NCBI GenBank assembly: GCA_038134525.1
Contig: JAYPVI010000025.1
Span: forward strand, 1-14,709
Direction: 5' to 3'
Source of the DNA: GCA-002727735 sp038134525
Lineage (GTDB): Bacteria; Bacteroidota; Bacteroidia; Flavobacteriales_D; Parvicellaceae
Length of the DNA: 14,709 nucleotides
In this document: in pieces, positions 1 to 12,000 of the stretch
Numbering within the stretch: position 1 is the first letter of the stretch
How the letters are laid out: the number at the start of each line of letters is the position of its first letter
Notes under the pieces: generated by a model
What the model saw: the letters and a program-made list of their open reading frames with translations, nothing else
What the model was told of the DNA's origin: nothing
Databases searched by the model: none
Position numbers and translations under genes: made by a program

Positions 1-3000
1 GGGTAGCATTTTGCACTAGAGTGCCCCCACAACCGGATCCATCTCGAATGATTCCACGATAAATTCCGGCTTGAAGATTTTCAATTTTTTCAAGTCCTGC
101 TAAGCCTGGTACTTCCACCCAACGCGATTCTTGATGCGGCACTACACTTGAAAGTGTTAAATTAACAGCCGTATTGGAGGTGGTTATACTACTTATTTCA
201 TCAATTAATTCTCCGGTGACAACAACTTGTGAACCGTTTAATCTAGCTTCATAATTAGGGGCTTGGTTGATGGCAATAGTTAGGTTTGATGCAAGATCTT
301 GAATTGATGTTATTGAAGCTGTTCCACTAGCATCAAAAGTAGTTCCATCAATTTTTAACCCGATGAGTGAACCATCAACTCCTGATGCACTTCCATTTAA
401 TGAAATAGTGAATTTAAATAAATCTATACTAGTTCTTCTTTGCCACAAAGGATAGCCAGCAATCTCACCATCTCCTTTGTCAAAACTTGTAATTTGTATG
501 CTTGCACCACTAGATTCTGTAAAAGCGTCGGATGAACAACCTTGCGAAGGGATAACTACTGCGGTGGCACCTAAATTGTCTGGTGAATTTGTGTCAAGAT
601 ATACAGCTAATGTGGTTTGACATTGGTTGGCATCAGTAACTGTTATCAAATACTCTCCTATAACATTTAAATTTTCTAAAATTAAAGATGGTTCACCATT
701 TTTGTAGGAAGTATTATTTCGATTTCCATTCGGATATAAAACATTTACCTGAAATACGGTATTAGGATTTTCAACTCCATTTAATTCTTGAAGACTTCCT
801 CCTGATATTAAAATTTCTATAGACCCTGTACCTCCCTCACAAGGAATTGGAACAATTTCACCTTCAGAAATTTCTAGTTGATCAGGTTGGCTTATTGATA
901 CATTCCCTAATTCTAATAATATTTCATTACCCGCTTCGTCAAAACATAAATCTACTCCTCCTCTATCTCTGATTCTTACATTATAATCTCCTGCATCAAG
1001 TTCATTTACTTTTAATACTCTAATAGTACTCGATATTACAGTTGTTGAAGCTACTCCGAATGTTACGGAAATAGTTTTTGTGCTAAAATTTTCTGTAGAC
1101 CAGACTCCTCCATTAATACTATATTCGAATGGAGGGGTACCTCCTTCAAACTCAACTTCAAAGGACCCATCACCTGATTCATAACATGTTAAATCTGTTA
1201 TTAGAAAACTTGCTTGGCCTTCAGCAATTATATCAACTGCACGTAATTCACTTATTGATCCCTCAATTTCAACAAAAGTTGATTCTTGACAACCTGTAGT
1301 GTCATCTGTAACATTAATTATATAGGTGCCAGCGTAAATATTTTCTAATCTAAAATTGAACTTTCCTCCTATTTCACCATTCTCTTCAATATCATTTTGA
1401 CTTATTCCAAATTGATTTAAGATTTCAACTGAAAATCCATCACCACTTCCTCCAGAAATATTAAGATCTATAAAACCATCTCCACAATAAACTGGATCCT
1501 CTGAAATTTGTGCATCAATTTCAATGTCTGTATTACCTGTCAATGTTATTATATCTGAAACAGCCTCTAATTCACTACAAGTATTATCAATTACAGTTAA
1601 AATATATTCACCAGGACCTAAATTATAGATGTTAGGATTAGTATTGTTTTCAGGATTACCATTAGAGCCGGTCCAAATGAAAGATAAATTTGAAAAATCT
1701 CCTGGATCACCACTTCCTCCTGTAATTGAAAATGCATTATTATTAATTTTTATAGATCCATTATCTGAACATGTTGGTTGAACAATTTCAAATGCATCAT
1801 TATTTATTTCTAATTGAGTAGGCGTTTTAATACTTAAATCGATAAGATTACCATCGTCATCAGTAAATTCACAGCCATTTATATCTTTTACACTAATGTT
1901 ATATGTACGACCTGCTTGAACACCATCATTTTCATCAAAAATAACAGAAACCTCCACATCGCCTTTAGGAACACTAGATGTGTAATTTTGATTCCAAAGT
2001 GTCACGGTATAGGGCCCTGTTCCCCCTGACACATCAATAATAATTTCTGATGGACATACTGAAGAAGACTCTAGTGAAATTTGATCAGGTTGTTCAATTG
2101 TTACCTCTGGGGAATTAATTTGACAACCCCCATCACTAACTACTGTAAGAATGTAAGTTCCAGCTTCTAAATTATCTACGTTCAAACTATTACTTATTGC
2201 ATCATCTAATTCACCATTAGGAGACCCGTTTGAAGAAGTTCTCCAATAAAATTGATAGGTTAGAGTTTCATTTTCTACAACTTCGTTACTTGAAAAATGA
2301 TCATCTCCATCGTCAACACTAAAATTCAATTCAAAACCTATTCCTTTATTTATTGCTGTAAATCGGATGACTCCATTTTGATCATCATAGTTTGCCTGTA
2401 AGGTTACAAAGTTTGAAGCTCTTATATCTTTATCTCCATTAATTAGCTCAGCCAATTCATCAGAAATTTCAGCTTTTTCCATGTCTCTTATTCCAGCACC
2501 ATGAGCAACAAAATCTCCGTCAGCATCAACATCACCTACACTATAAGTAAATGTCTCTATAGTACCATCATCTCCAGTAATTGTAATTGTTATTAAATCA
2601 TTTGATTCAAAAGAGTTATCTAATGTAACATCAACAACTTGTAATGTTGAAAAAACGCCGCCACGTATTGCAGCCTCTTGTACTTCAATACTTCCATCAT
2701 TTGAATAGAAACAAGTTTCATCTGTCACGGTTATATTATCTAACCAATTTATAAGTTCTAGTGGAGGATAAATTGTTATTTTACCTGTTCTTTCAATTTC
2801 AGGTACACATCCGAATTCATTTACAGAGGTAACGGTATATATATATTCTCTAATATCTAAAACTGCATCTGGAGTTCCACTAATTGAAGCAATTTTTGTT
2901 AGTGGATCCACGTTAAATTCTAACCCTTCAGGCAAACCATCTGCAACAGCTGAATTTGCACCACCACCAAAAGTAAATTCTATAATATTATCTTCAATTA

Positions 3001-6000
3001 TTGATTCCCCAGAACAAAGATGTTGATCCAATAAAGAAGTATTAGCTCCTGAAAATATAAGTGTTGATTTTGGATTAACAATTATAGTAATTGTCTCCTC
3101 TGCATCTTCACATATTGAAGTTTGTACTCCACCTGTTGTGATCGTAAATGTATAGGTAGTAACTTCTTCTACAGGGTCTGTAGGTGATCCATTTATTCTT
3201 AATTCACCACCCATTTCATCGTCATCAGGAATAAAACTCACATTTATTCCCTGTGGAAGATCATCTATATCTACAACTTCACCAAAAGTATCTTCTCCAA
3301 TTACATCAAAAACTATTTCATCAATATCTTCACCATAACATACTTCTTGAGAAATTGCTCCCTGACCCACGTCTAAAATGAGTTGTTCTACAGGTAAAAC
3401 TGTAATAGTTCCTGAAATTGATGCTTCATCACAATCATTAGTATTTGCATCCGTTTCAACTAAATAGTTATAAACTACAGTTTCTGTATTATCAATATTA
3501 GGTGTTCCGAAAATCCTTGCTACACCATCCTCATAGGTAAAAAATAGATTATCAGGTTGATCAATAACAATATCGTTAATATCTGTCCAAGTAATATTTG
3601 CATTTAAAGCAACATTTGAAATTGAAAATTCAATTGGAGTTAATTCAGTATTATCACAAATTATTTGATTTACATCCCCAGATGCAACTTCATGATCTAT
3701 AGTTGAATTTGGATGAAGATTGATAATACCTTCAAAAGAAACAATTGGTTCACAAGATGAAGATTCACCATTAATTAAATAATTATATTCTGTGGTTTCA
3801 AGGACATCAGGGTTGGCAATACCTTGAATTGTAAAAATACCCGAATTAATATCAAAATCGGCTTCCAGACCGTCCGGCAATCCTTCATAATCATCATTAT
3901 CAGTGACAATGTAGGCATTTATTATACCCTCAGACATATTAAATATTATTGGAGGGACAAGATCAAATTCACAAACTTCGGTTATTGCTTTACCTTGATC
4001 ATCTAACGTTCCATTACTAGTTTCATCAAATGTTATTGTATCTCTAGAAATTATTAATGTAAAACTACCCTCAAATATTACATCAGTAGAACATGAATAA
4101 GGATTGTCTGTGGATCTAATTGTAAATTCATATAGATTACCATCTATAGCAATATCATCTTCATTTAAATTTGGTGTTCCACTTATAATAATTTGGTTTC
4201 CAACACGGTTTGCCCTTATTCCTTCTGGCAATATATCATTTACTTCATCTTCGTTCCAGTCTAACACATTTGTAAGCTCAAAAACTATGTCATCCATAGC
4301 TGAACCATTACATATTACACCATCATAAATAGCGTTTTCTGAAGGGTTAGTAATAATTGGAATTGGATTCACAATGATTTCACCGGTATATGAAGCTGGA
4401 GTACAGATATCACCTGAAGTTGTTATAACGTATGTATAGGTTGTAGGTTCTTCTACTATTTTTGCTGGTGATCCACTCAAGGTCAAAAATTTACCACCTT
4501 CTTGTGTAGTTGTAAATGTTACATCATCGCCATCAGCATCACCATTATCAGTTGCATTTGCATTTAAAGTATATAATAAACCAGGAGTTGATGTTAAGGT
4601 AAGGGTTGCGTTATCTAGATCTGCAACAACTGTAATTCCTAAATCAGCTGCATTGATTCTTAGAACAAACAGATTTAAAATTTCTTCTAAATTATCTACA
4701 TCATCTGCTCCACCATCAGCTGAAGCATCTTCTCCAATAATCACATCATAATCTTCACCGTTAATGGTAATTGTATATTTGTCAACTGTGTCATTCGAAA
4801 GCAAATCACCGCCTAATGTAACTTCTACTATTTGAGATTCAGCATCATAACTTTGATTTATACCCTCAGGAAGTCCAGAATGAGTTGAAGTATATTCAAT
4901 ATTTTCATTATCATTATCATCAGGATCAGATGTTGTTAATGTAATTGCAAAAGACTCATTTGAATTTGATGATAGGGTTAATGTTTCACCATCAGCATTA
5001 TCTATAGCATCTACATTTATTCCTGCTGCATTAATTTTTAAAGTAAATAATTCTATTACTTCTGCTATAGTTGCAATTGGATTAGCTCCTCCAAATGCAC
5101 TTCCATCTTCTCCTATGGTAACCGTGTAGGTTTCTGCATCAATTTTGATAGAATATGAGTCATCATCATCTGATAAAACATCACCATTTATAGTTATTGT
5201 TGATGATTGTTCTAGAGCGGAAATTTGAGCTAAGGTAGCAGCACCTGTTATTTCAAAAATAACTTCAGAGATATCTTCGCCATAACAAACCTCTAAAGGA
5301 TCTTCTCCCTCATTTAAAGTAATTTGTGGTTCCGCTTTAACTGTAATTGTGCCCTGTATTTCTGCAATTTGATCATCATCATTACATCCATAATCACTTG
5401 CAGCACTTTGTATTGTATATGTATATACGATGTCATTAGATAAATCAGCAATAGTGGGAGTTCCGGTTAATGTTAAGAATCTTCCTCCCTCTTGAATAGT
5501 TTCAATTTCAAAGGACTCAGCCTGATCATCTTGAAGATCAACAATTGTATTTGCTACTGTAAAAACAACTCCACTCGGTGAAGTTAAATTAAAGGAAGTA
5601 TCGTCCCCATTATTAGTTGCAGTTATATCAAGATCCTCATCTTCAATTAATAATACGAAAGCTTCAACAATTTCAGAAATGGTATCTACGTTTGGAGCGC
5701 CGCCCAGTGCAGACAAATTATCACCAATAGACACTGTAAAAGAAGTGTTATCTATACTTAGTGTATAAGAATCTGAATTTATTGTTTCAAAATCTATAGA
5801 GTCCGCATCATTATCGTCTGGATCATCACTTGATACAGAAATTGTAAAAGTTGTACCTCCATCAGGGGCTGGATTTAAGATGATTTCTATTGTATTGGCA
5901 ACTGTATCTTCAACTGCAGTGTAATTAAAATTATCATCAGCAAGAAGAATAGCATCATCGTCCAAATCGTGATCTCCATCCCCATCTCTATCATTATTGA

Positions 6001-9000
6001 TTTTATCTACTAAAACTAAAATTACATCGTCTAATTCATCAATAATATCACCTGCATCATTTAAATTTAGATCTCCATTTAAATCTACATAATCTGTTTG
6101 CTCTCCAATACTGGCCGTATAATTCACACCACCAAGTGTAATACTATACTCATCACCATTATCAGATAATGATTCATCCCCTAAAGTTACAGTAGAAATT
6201 TGCGTGTCTGCTAAAACAACCCCACCAATAGTGACGGTAGTAATTTGTTCAATTGTTTCAAAAGAATTATCAATTCCATCAGGTCCTCCAGGGGGGTCCC
6301 ATGTTAAAAGAGGAACATTTGCTCCTGTTAAACTAATTAAAATTGGTTCAATGGCAGTATTGTTATTACAAACGGTTTGGTCATTAAGGTCTTCATTATC
6401 AAAAGACAATGTTGCCAAGGGATCAATTGTAATATTACCTATTTTGGTTGCTTGCTCACATGCTCCACCAGTTGTTGTAATGGAATAAGAATAAGTTGTT
6501 GGATAAGTGATTTCAACATTTGCAGCTCCTGATATTATAAAATAAATTCCTCCTTCTTGAGTAGTATCTGGATTTTGAACAGTATCAGCATCGTTATTTC
6601 CTGGATCATCATGCTCTAAGCTAACACTAAATTCAACTCCTAGCGCAGAGGTTAGGGTAAATGTGGAATTAGCATTATCTATAACATCAATTCCTATATC
6701 CGCAGATTCAATAAGTTCAGCAAATCGAGCAGTAACATCATCGACATCTCCAATTGCGTCATTTAAAATATTTACAGTATAATCAATTCCATCAATTGTT
6801 AAAATATAATTATCATCATCATCAGATAATATATCACCACCAATAGTTATAACTGTTATTTGTTCTCTTGCTTCTGTACTTCCAGATATTCCATTGGGTA
6901 ATCCTGTAACATTTGCTCCTGTTGCTGCTCCGTTTAATTTATATTCAATATTTAAAATATCCGATAACATACAAGCTCTTTGATTTTCAGTATTTACTGC
7001 TGAAATCCGATTTATTTCTGAAGGTCCAGCAATAGTAATCGATTCTGAAATGGTTTCTCCACCACATCCATATGTTCTGGCAGTTACTACAACAGTTCCA
7101 TAAAAGCCCGTATTCCAAGTTAGCAATCCTGTGACTGAATTTATTCTACCTGCTAAAGGGTTGTCAATTGACCATGTGACAAGAGTATTTGATGAAAATT
7201 GTGTTGAATCTCCATCTACAGCAGGGCATAACGGAAGGGATAATAAATCATAAAAAATATCTTCTGGTGCATCTAAATTTTCATATATTCTAACTGCATG
7301 TGAACTTGTAACCGTTTGAATACCATCGCAACCAATCGCATAAGCTGTAACGTTAAATGTTCCAAAAAATCCATCGTTATTCCAATTCATCACTCCCGTA
7401 GCAGAATCAATAACTCCAGGAGTTAATTCACTTCCATTTCCAGGAACAATATCTTCAATTGCAAAAACGATTGAGGAATAACCAGTAGAGGAAGCAAAAT
7501 ATTGTGTGTCAGGAGTACTTGCATTTGTTTCACATCTAGGTTCTGCACCCACTAATTCATTACAAACCTCTAGCGAAGACTGCTGAATATCATAAATACT
7601 CATTGTTGCTCTTTCGCCAGCATTTTCTGGTGCTGAAGTTGAATTGGTTGAAATTTCAAAATTTAATCCATAGCCTTGAGGCCCATCAGGCGGATTAGAG
7701 GGTGCAGAATATCCTTCATAAGTTGCGGTAATAATGATTCTTCTTCCAGTTTCGTCACCTAAACCGTTACCATTTAAATCACCAGGAAAGTATGCTTGAT
7801 CCGTTGCAGTAAATAATCCTGCAACAGGCGAAGTAAGATCGTTATTGATTAAATCTACAAGCGCTTGACCAATATCTATACAATCATCTCCAACTTGAAC
7901 ATCATAGATATATTCAACTCCATTTAAAGTGATACTATATGATTCTCCTTCTTCTGGAACTCCTCCAATTAAAACTCCTTGAGTTTGTTCTAATTCAAAT
8001 GGAATAGGCTCAGTAGGAGGTGTAGCGGGTTCATCAAATTCATTTACAGTAACAATTATTTCTATTGAATCAGATTCCCCAGAACAACCCAGCGATGTAA
8101 CACTTATAGTTGCTTCTCCTCTAAATTCATCAAACCAATCAACTTCTCCTGTAATACCATTTATGGTACCAGCATCCTCTGGTTCAATTCTCCAAATAAA
8201 TCCGTCATTTAGACCCTCTGCGAACGGACTGTTATAACATGCTTCAAAATCTAGATCTTGCGCATCAACATTATCATCTCTATCAGCTACATCCAAATCT
8301 TCTCCTGCACACAAATAATATTGTGTATTGTATGAAAGACCATTTCTGTTTAATAATACTAGATCATCATTTACACCATTAGGATCTATAACTAAAATAT
8401 AATCTGGAGCAATAGATTCTTGAATAACTGTAATTGTATGAGAATCTATATAGATATCACATGCAGTATCTGGAAGAGTTTGTATTCTAATAAATCCAGT
8501 TGTGGCTGGTGTACCTGAAAATGTTATGGTGTCATCTGTTCCATCACCATTAGTGTCAGATAACACAGAATCAATTCCAGCAGGTAAGTTTAATATTTCT
8601 AAACCAGTAGTTGACCCCCCCCAAGTATATGAAATGGGTGTAATTTCATCTCCTAAACAAATTGTTTCCCCATCTTCTGGACCTGCTATTTGAGCGTAAT
8701 AGGTATCTGCTTCTACAGTTATATTAATTGAATTTGAATAAACTGTACATCCTTCATCGTCCGAATCTACGTCACCATCGCCGTCAGTATCGTAAAAATA
8801 TCTCGTAGTTACCAATCTAAAATAAAGTTCTACCTCGATATCTGTGTCAACACTGTTTCTTAATTGTTCACTAACTACAGCTCTTACATCAGCAAGTACA
8901 ACTTCAGTGTCATCCCAATCAGCAAGATCAGCATCTGCAAACTCTTCATGAACAAAGGTCCAACCCGCCTCATCATTAGTACTTGAAAATTGCCATCTAA

Positions 9001-12000
9001 ATTCTAATAAATCATCTCCTTCGGCAACTCCATCATTATCTGTATCTTCTTGACCCCTATCAACTTCAAAATTTTCTACTATTAATGAATTAAACCAATC
9101 GGTATCTGTTGCATTTACTTGAAAAGGATCAGCAGATGATCTACAGATTTTTCCATCAAAACCTAAAGGGTTACCAGTATCAATTTCAGGAATAACATAA
9201 ATCACTACAGCGTTTGAATTTTCAGAGCAAGTAATATTATCTAATCCAAGTGTAGAGGTTGCTACTCTTCTAAAATAAGTAGTTTGAGTTAGGGGATCTT
9301 CAGGAATAAAATTAGAATCCGTTGCACCGTCAATATTTTCATAATTTGTATTAAGTTTTCCATCCCAAGATTGCCATTGATAGGTGATTATTCCTCCTGC
9401 AGAAGAGGAAGCATTATAAACTGAATCAAATATTGGAGGGACCTCGTTATAACAAATGAATGGGTTATCATTCTCTATAACACCAGGTTCAATTGTGTTT
9501 ACTGTTATTTGAATTGGATCGCTAAAAGTTTCACAAGCAGGAAGTACTTCATCTCTAAAAACACTATATACTGATCTTCTATAAAAACGAGTATTTGAAT
9601 TTCCTTCATGTGATTGAACGCTTGTAATATCATTATCTTCATCCCCTAAGACGGTATCCGTTACATCCCAATCTGGAATTAAATCTGAACCAGGTGCTAA
9701 AGTGATTGTTAAAACACTTACTCCATCTTGAGTTGCTGTAATTTTTGTGCCTAAAGTATTTCCATCGCTATCTGATGGTGAGGATGCATTAATTCTAAGG
9801 GCTAAAATTTCAATTATTTTTGCAGTAGAATCTATATCAGCATCACCCCCTTCATCTGAAGCATCTTCACCTACTGTAGCTGTAAATGAGTTTCCGCCAA
9901 TTATTATTGTATATGTATCACCATCATCTGAGGCGTCAAATGCACCAAATGTTAACTCATAAATACTAGAAATATCTGCTGCTGTAATTTCCTCAGGAAG
10001 ATATTCATCATCCTCAGCATCGATATTAAATCCATTGGCAATAGTTATGTCAGTCCAAGTTAAATTATCTTCCGAAAACTGCCATTGATAACGAACATCA
10101 TCAACTGAACTTCCATTCACACGTAATCTATTAGGTGCCACATCCAAACATAATACTTGTGTTTCTGCTTCCCATCCATCGTCTGGATCTAATCTCTGAG
10201 TTGTTCCACCTTCTAAATCTTCTGCAACTGTAATACTTATAATATTAGATGCATCTTCACATATTTTACCATTTAATTCACTAATTGTAACTCTTCTAAA
10301 TTCAGAATCTTCTATTAATGCAGGTGCTTGATATAAATCTCTAACATTTGCTCCCGGTATTTCTTCCCAATCTCCTCCATTAACTCTTTTTTCCCAACGG
10401 TAAGTATCTGTTGCTCCATTAGCATAATCTGCATCTAAATAATCTGTTGTTCCATCAGGATCAGCTTTGGCATTTACATTCTCAAAGGCATTGGGTGCTG
10501 TTCCAAAACATATATTTTGTGTTACACCACCACCATTTATTCTAATATTATCTGCATTGGCGAAATTTAAGTATATGTCTAATGTAGCTTCATCTGAACA
10601 ACCTGTGCTTGTAGTAATAATAACTTTAACTTCTTGAATCAACACATCTTCTAAAACGGAGAACACAAAATCTGTATCAGCTGTATTCAAAATGTGACTT
10701 GTATTATCTGCAACTACTATTGGATCATCATTAATATACCATTGATATGTAGCATCTGCAATGTCAACTGCCGTAAAAATAACACTATCTGAAAATGGAA
10801 TTCCTCCATCAGCCCATGCACAAATTGTATTTCCTGTCGCATTCGATATAAGTGTCGCTACAGGTGGATTCACCACCTCTGTCTCTATCTCATTAGATTT
10901 AAATTCACAAGCAGTATCATCTACTGTTACTGTTGCCCATACTCTCTGTCCATCTACTAATCCAGATGTCGTAAATACCGCAGCATCTACCCCTTGTGCA
11001 ACATCATTGATATACCATTCTATTGTATCAGTTCCAAGATTAAAGTTGCCTCCAAGAGTAAAGGTCACTTCATCTCCATTACAAATACTATTATCCGCAT
11101 CACTCGATAAAATCGTCGCCGTTCTATTCTCAATGTTTATCGTTATCTCATCCGCCACTTCTTCACAACGTAATGTTGTGCCCGCTACTGTCGCATATGC
11201 AACCCTTTTTATTCTTACAACGCTCTCTGCAGCACTTATATCAACCGTGTCTGCAGGTAAACTTGTATCTGTAGCTCCAGGGATCTCTTCCCAATCCTCA
11301 TTATCTATCTTAAACTCCCAATAATAGGCTTCTGTACCTTCTGTTACCGTTGCTTCAGTTCCAATATTATCACCATCTATAAAAGGCTGAGCGTCTTGCG
11401 GACATATCGTTGTCTCGGTGTCTTCCTCACCACCATTAGCCGCATCCCCATCAGTGTCTATCCATAATACTCCAGGATCTGTTCCCTCTGGTACTGTTAT
11501 TGCCAATGATTGTGTGTCTGAACATCCTGATCCATTTATCACCTCTACTATTACTGTAGTGGTCGCGTCTATAGCCGTTGTTGTAAATTGACGATTGTCT
11601 GAGGACTGCTCAGGATCACCATCTACAGCACCTATGTAAAAATTATACGTGTAACCAGCAACATTTGGTCCCGCTGTAAATATTATCACATCATTGGCAC
11701 AAATAGCATCATTTGTCGCATTCGATATAAGTGTCGCTACAGGTGGATTCACCACCTCTGTCTCTATCNNNNNNNNNNNNNNNNNNNNNNNNNNNNNNNN
11801 NNNNNNNNNNNNNNNNNNNNNNNNNNNNNNNNNNNNNNNNNNNNNNNNNNNNNNNNNNNNNNNNNNNNCTGTAAATATTATCACATCATTGGCACAAATA
11901 GCATCATTTGTCGCATTCGATATTAAAACAGGAATAACATCTTCACTAAAATTATCTACATTTATAATAATAGTCTCTGTGATATCACATTCACCAAAAG

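Larger units (their letters stand above)
1..2765 (-). repeat. Zone 4: SprB-type repeats (about seven, residues ~3847-4768)
   Basis: Approximate units: 2765-2085, 2085-1815, 1815-1545, 1545-1225, 1225-890, 890-590 and 590-1 (incomplete). The hallmark is [IV]-x-Q-P-D-Q-[IL]-x-[IL] followed by C, G-S-I-x-[IV] and S-G-G-[ST]-G, then L-x-[AP]-G-x-Y-x-[IL]-x-V-x-D-x-x-G-C: see 'EQPDQISLESSSVCPSEIII' with 'VSGGTGPYTVTL', 'ISQPDQLEISEGEIVPIPCE', and 'NIYAGTYIINVTDDTTGCQE'. SprB of Flavobacterium johnsoniae, a mobile cell-surface adhesin used in gliding, carries this repeat type. The array runs off the left edge. Confidence 0.75.
2765..7050 (-). repeat. Zone 3: eight PKD-like domains (residues ~2420-3847)
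   Basis: Approximate units: 7050-6430, 6430-5330, 5330-4350, 4350-4040, 4040-3710, 3710-3390, 3390-3080 and 3080-2765. Each has an early I-C-x-G/N-x-x-I-x-x-I-x-F-x-[IL], a G-L-P-x-G-I-type turn, I-x-G-T-P, a T-x-Y-x-Y-x-I-T-T strand, C, then G-x-I-T-V-x-P. Examples: 'GLPEGLEFN' with 'ISGTPDAVLDIREYIYTV', and 'LPEGIRANRVGNQIIISGTP'. The first three are enlarged by insert modules; the last five are compact at about 105-110 residues. This matches by eye the PKD-like family frequent in Flavobacteriia and Cytophagia surface proteins. Confidence 0.75.
7040..8700 (-). repeat. Zone 2: Ig-like domains with G-x-I-N/D-x-x-T-G signature (residues ~1870-2420)
   Basis: After one PKD-like domain ('YAQIAGPEDGETICLGDE' to 'CDIYIDSHTITV', 8700-8410), three related domains share G-x-I-[ND]-x-x-T-G, then V/L-x-W-x-x-x-F-x-G-T and a G-C-x-G end: 'AGTINGITGEVDWFDEFRG' (about 8170), 'PGVIDSATGVMNWNNDGFFG' (about 7410) and 'AGRINSVTGLLTWNTGFYG' (about 7150). 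Insert module 2 lies between the first and second. The pattern is common in CHU_C-terminated Bacteroidota proteins, where it replaces a ligand-binding enzyme region with passive Ig-like spacing; I infer a stalk role. Confidence 0.65.

Noticed and set aside
6291..6300. GGGGGG run near the CCAGGGGGGTCCC stretch as a second slippage site
   Set aside because: Only six bases long and in frame within 'TWDPPGGPDG'; too short to single out.
10761..11324. Plus-strand open frame of 187 codons, and other plus-strand frames of 60-121 codons within 3824-14243
   Set aside because: They lie entirely antisense to the giant minus-strand frame, which has coherent domains throughout. Their translations are low-complexity S/T/V/I strings expected opposite Asp/Thr/Asn-rich coding sequence.
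10835..11923. Direct repeats as an insertion-sequence or phage attachment scar
   Set aside because: The repeats are in-frame protein-coding domain sequence, with no transposase, integrase or terminal inverted repeats. A collapsed tandem duplication explains them better.
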